A DNA stretch of 41,394 nucleotides from Clostridia bacterium (GTDB lineage: Bacteria; Bacillota; Clostridia; Christensenellales; Aristaeellaceae): assembly GCA_017434085.1 (NCBI GenBank), contig JAFRFY010000107.1, forward strand, positions 1-41,394, in the 5' to 3' direction. Of the stretch, positions 40,581 through 41,394 are shown piece by piece. Each line of letters starts with the position of its first letter. The first letter of the stretch is position 1. The notes beneath the pieces are model-generated. The model made no database searches and had not been told where the DNA came from. It saw only the letters and a list, made by a program, of their open reading frames with translations. The position numbers were made by a program, and so were the translations under genes.

Positions 40581-41394
40581 TCACGCCGAGGGCTTGGTGG
40601 TCGCGCGGGTCTTCTTGGGCTCGGGCAGCGCCTTTTCCGCGCCCAGCTGGTCGGGCTGGGCGAAGATCAGGCGGGGGCGTTCGCCGTCCACCACGGCCTC
40701 GCGGGTGATGATGCACTTCTTGACGCCCTCCATGCTGGGCAGCTCGTACATGGTGTCCAGCATGACGCCCTCGATGATGGCTCGCAGGCCGCGCGCGCCG
40801 CTCTTGCGGGTCAGCGCCTGCCGGGCGATGGCCTGGAGCGCGTCGGGGGTGAACTCCAGCTCCACGTCGTCAAAGCTCAAAAGCTTGGCGTACTGGCGGG
40901 TCAGGGCGTTCTTGGGCTCGGTGAGTATCTTCACCAGCGCCTCCTCGTCGAGGCTGTTCAGCGTGACCAGCACGGGAAGGCGGCCGATGAACTCGGGGAT
41001 CAGGCCGAAGCGCAGCAGGTCCTCCGGGCGCACCTGGGACATGATCTCGGCGTTGGTGTGCTCGTACTTGCCCTTGATCTCGGCGCCGAAGCCCATGACC
41101 TTCTTGCCGATGCGGCTCTCGACGATCTTCTCGATGCCGTCGAATGCGCCGCCGCAGATGAAGAGTATGTTGGTGGTGTCGATCTGTATGAACTCCTGCA
41201 GCGGGTGCTTGCGGCCGCCCTGCGGGGGAACGGAGGCGATGGTGCCCTCCAAGATCTTCAGCAGCGCCTGCTGCACGCCCTCGCCGCTGACGTCGCGGGT
41301 GATGGAGGGGTGTTCGCTCTTGCGGGCGATCTTGTCGATCTCGGCGATGTCTATGTTGCCCAGCTGGGGCAGCGCCACGTCGAAGTCGGGGTTC
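40581..41394 (-). CDS. clpX: ATP-dependent Clp protease ATP-binding subunit ClpX (N-terminus beyond window edge)
   Basis: About 271 C-terminal residues; the frame is open to the right edge, so zinc-binding domain and Walker A are not seen. [31 protein letters not shown] (pore-2 region), [26 protein letters not shown] (the ClpP-contact loop, MGF instead of IGF) and [16 protein letters not shown] identify Clp[11 protein letters not shown] is sensor II. The Walker B region reads [16 protein letters not shown] where ClpX normally has GIIYIDEIDK, so the metal-coordinating Asp is Ala while the Glu is kept. The C-terminal tail ([12 protein letters not shown]) is basic. It unfolds substrates for ClpP. 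Confidence 0.92.
   Translation of the reverse strand, partial: NPDFDVALPQLGNIDIAEIDKIARKSEHPSITRDVSGEGVQQALLKILEGTIASVPPQGGRKHPLQEFIQIDTTNILFICGGAFDGIEKIVESRIGKKVMGFGAEIKGKYEHTNAEIMSQVRPEDLLRFGLIPEFIGRLPVLVTLNSLDEEALVKILTEPKNALTRQYAKLLSFDDVELEFTPDALQAIARQALTRKSGARGLRAIIEGVMLDTMYELPSMEGVKKCIITREAVVDGERPRLIFAQPDQLGAEKALPEPKKTRATTKPSA

Overview
The window is a high-GC chromosomal segment, most likely from an anaerobic Clostridia-type Bacillota. The main evidence is the minus-strand block 25375-39674 (yicC, gmk, rpoZ, coaBC, priA, def, def, fmt, rsmB, rlmN, prpC, prkC, rsgA, rpe), which keeps the gene order of the Bacillus subtilis ylo region and includes a PASTA kinase/PP2C pair. Anaerobic life is suggested by a CbiK-type cobaltochelatase and a 4Fe-4S aldo/keto reductase. 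Species cannot be named from the sequence. Both edges cut genes: a TRAP permease on the left and clpX on the right.

Layout. 1-2325: end of a fused TRAP permease, a TSUP permease, tRNA-Leu(GAG) behind a consensus promoter, and a LURP-one-like gene. 2369-7236: a branched-chain amino-acid type ABC transporter operon (livHMGF plus binding protein). 7263-9446: cbiK, an 850-bp repeat-filled gap, and a cytidylate-kinase-like gene. 9494-9761: an apparent stand-alone structured RNA on the minus strand. 9808-16121 (minus): phosphoesterase, aldo/keto reductase, ROK kinase, purB, a small four-helix-bundle gene, purA. 16307-18036: ECF sigma factor and coupled membrane-anchored partner. 18188-20769: antibiotic-resistance-type ABC-F gene and a VanY-like carboxypeptidase, divergently transcribed from a shared palindromic promoter region. 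20801-25215: SPOR protein, secreted transglutaminase-like protein, PrsA-like foldase. 25375-39674: the ylo-type housekeeping operon. 39806-41394: a phosphoribosyltransferase and clpX.

The most unusual content is repetitive. (i) Arrays of a degenerate 7-bp repeat (about GGAATTA) lie in inverted pairs around five intergenic modules and as one single array, usually touching a stop codon. One module carries a lower-GC gene for a four-helix-bundle (S23/IVP/Avd-like) protein; the others look like emptied versions with related ends. (ii) REP-like hairpins preceded by GTAG occur singly, in inverted pairs and as a tandem series of eight. Two of the pairs sit inside a short terminal-inverted-repeat element, one with an 8-bp target duplication and a matching unoccupied site about 1 kb away. 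(iii) A third, 110-bp foldable repeat has two copies. Together these suggest a genome carrying several small non-autonomous elements, one of which may be tied to the four-helix-bundle protein.
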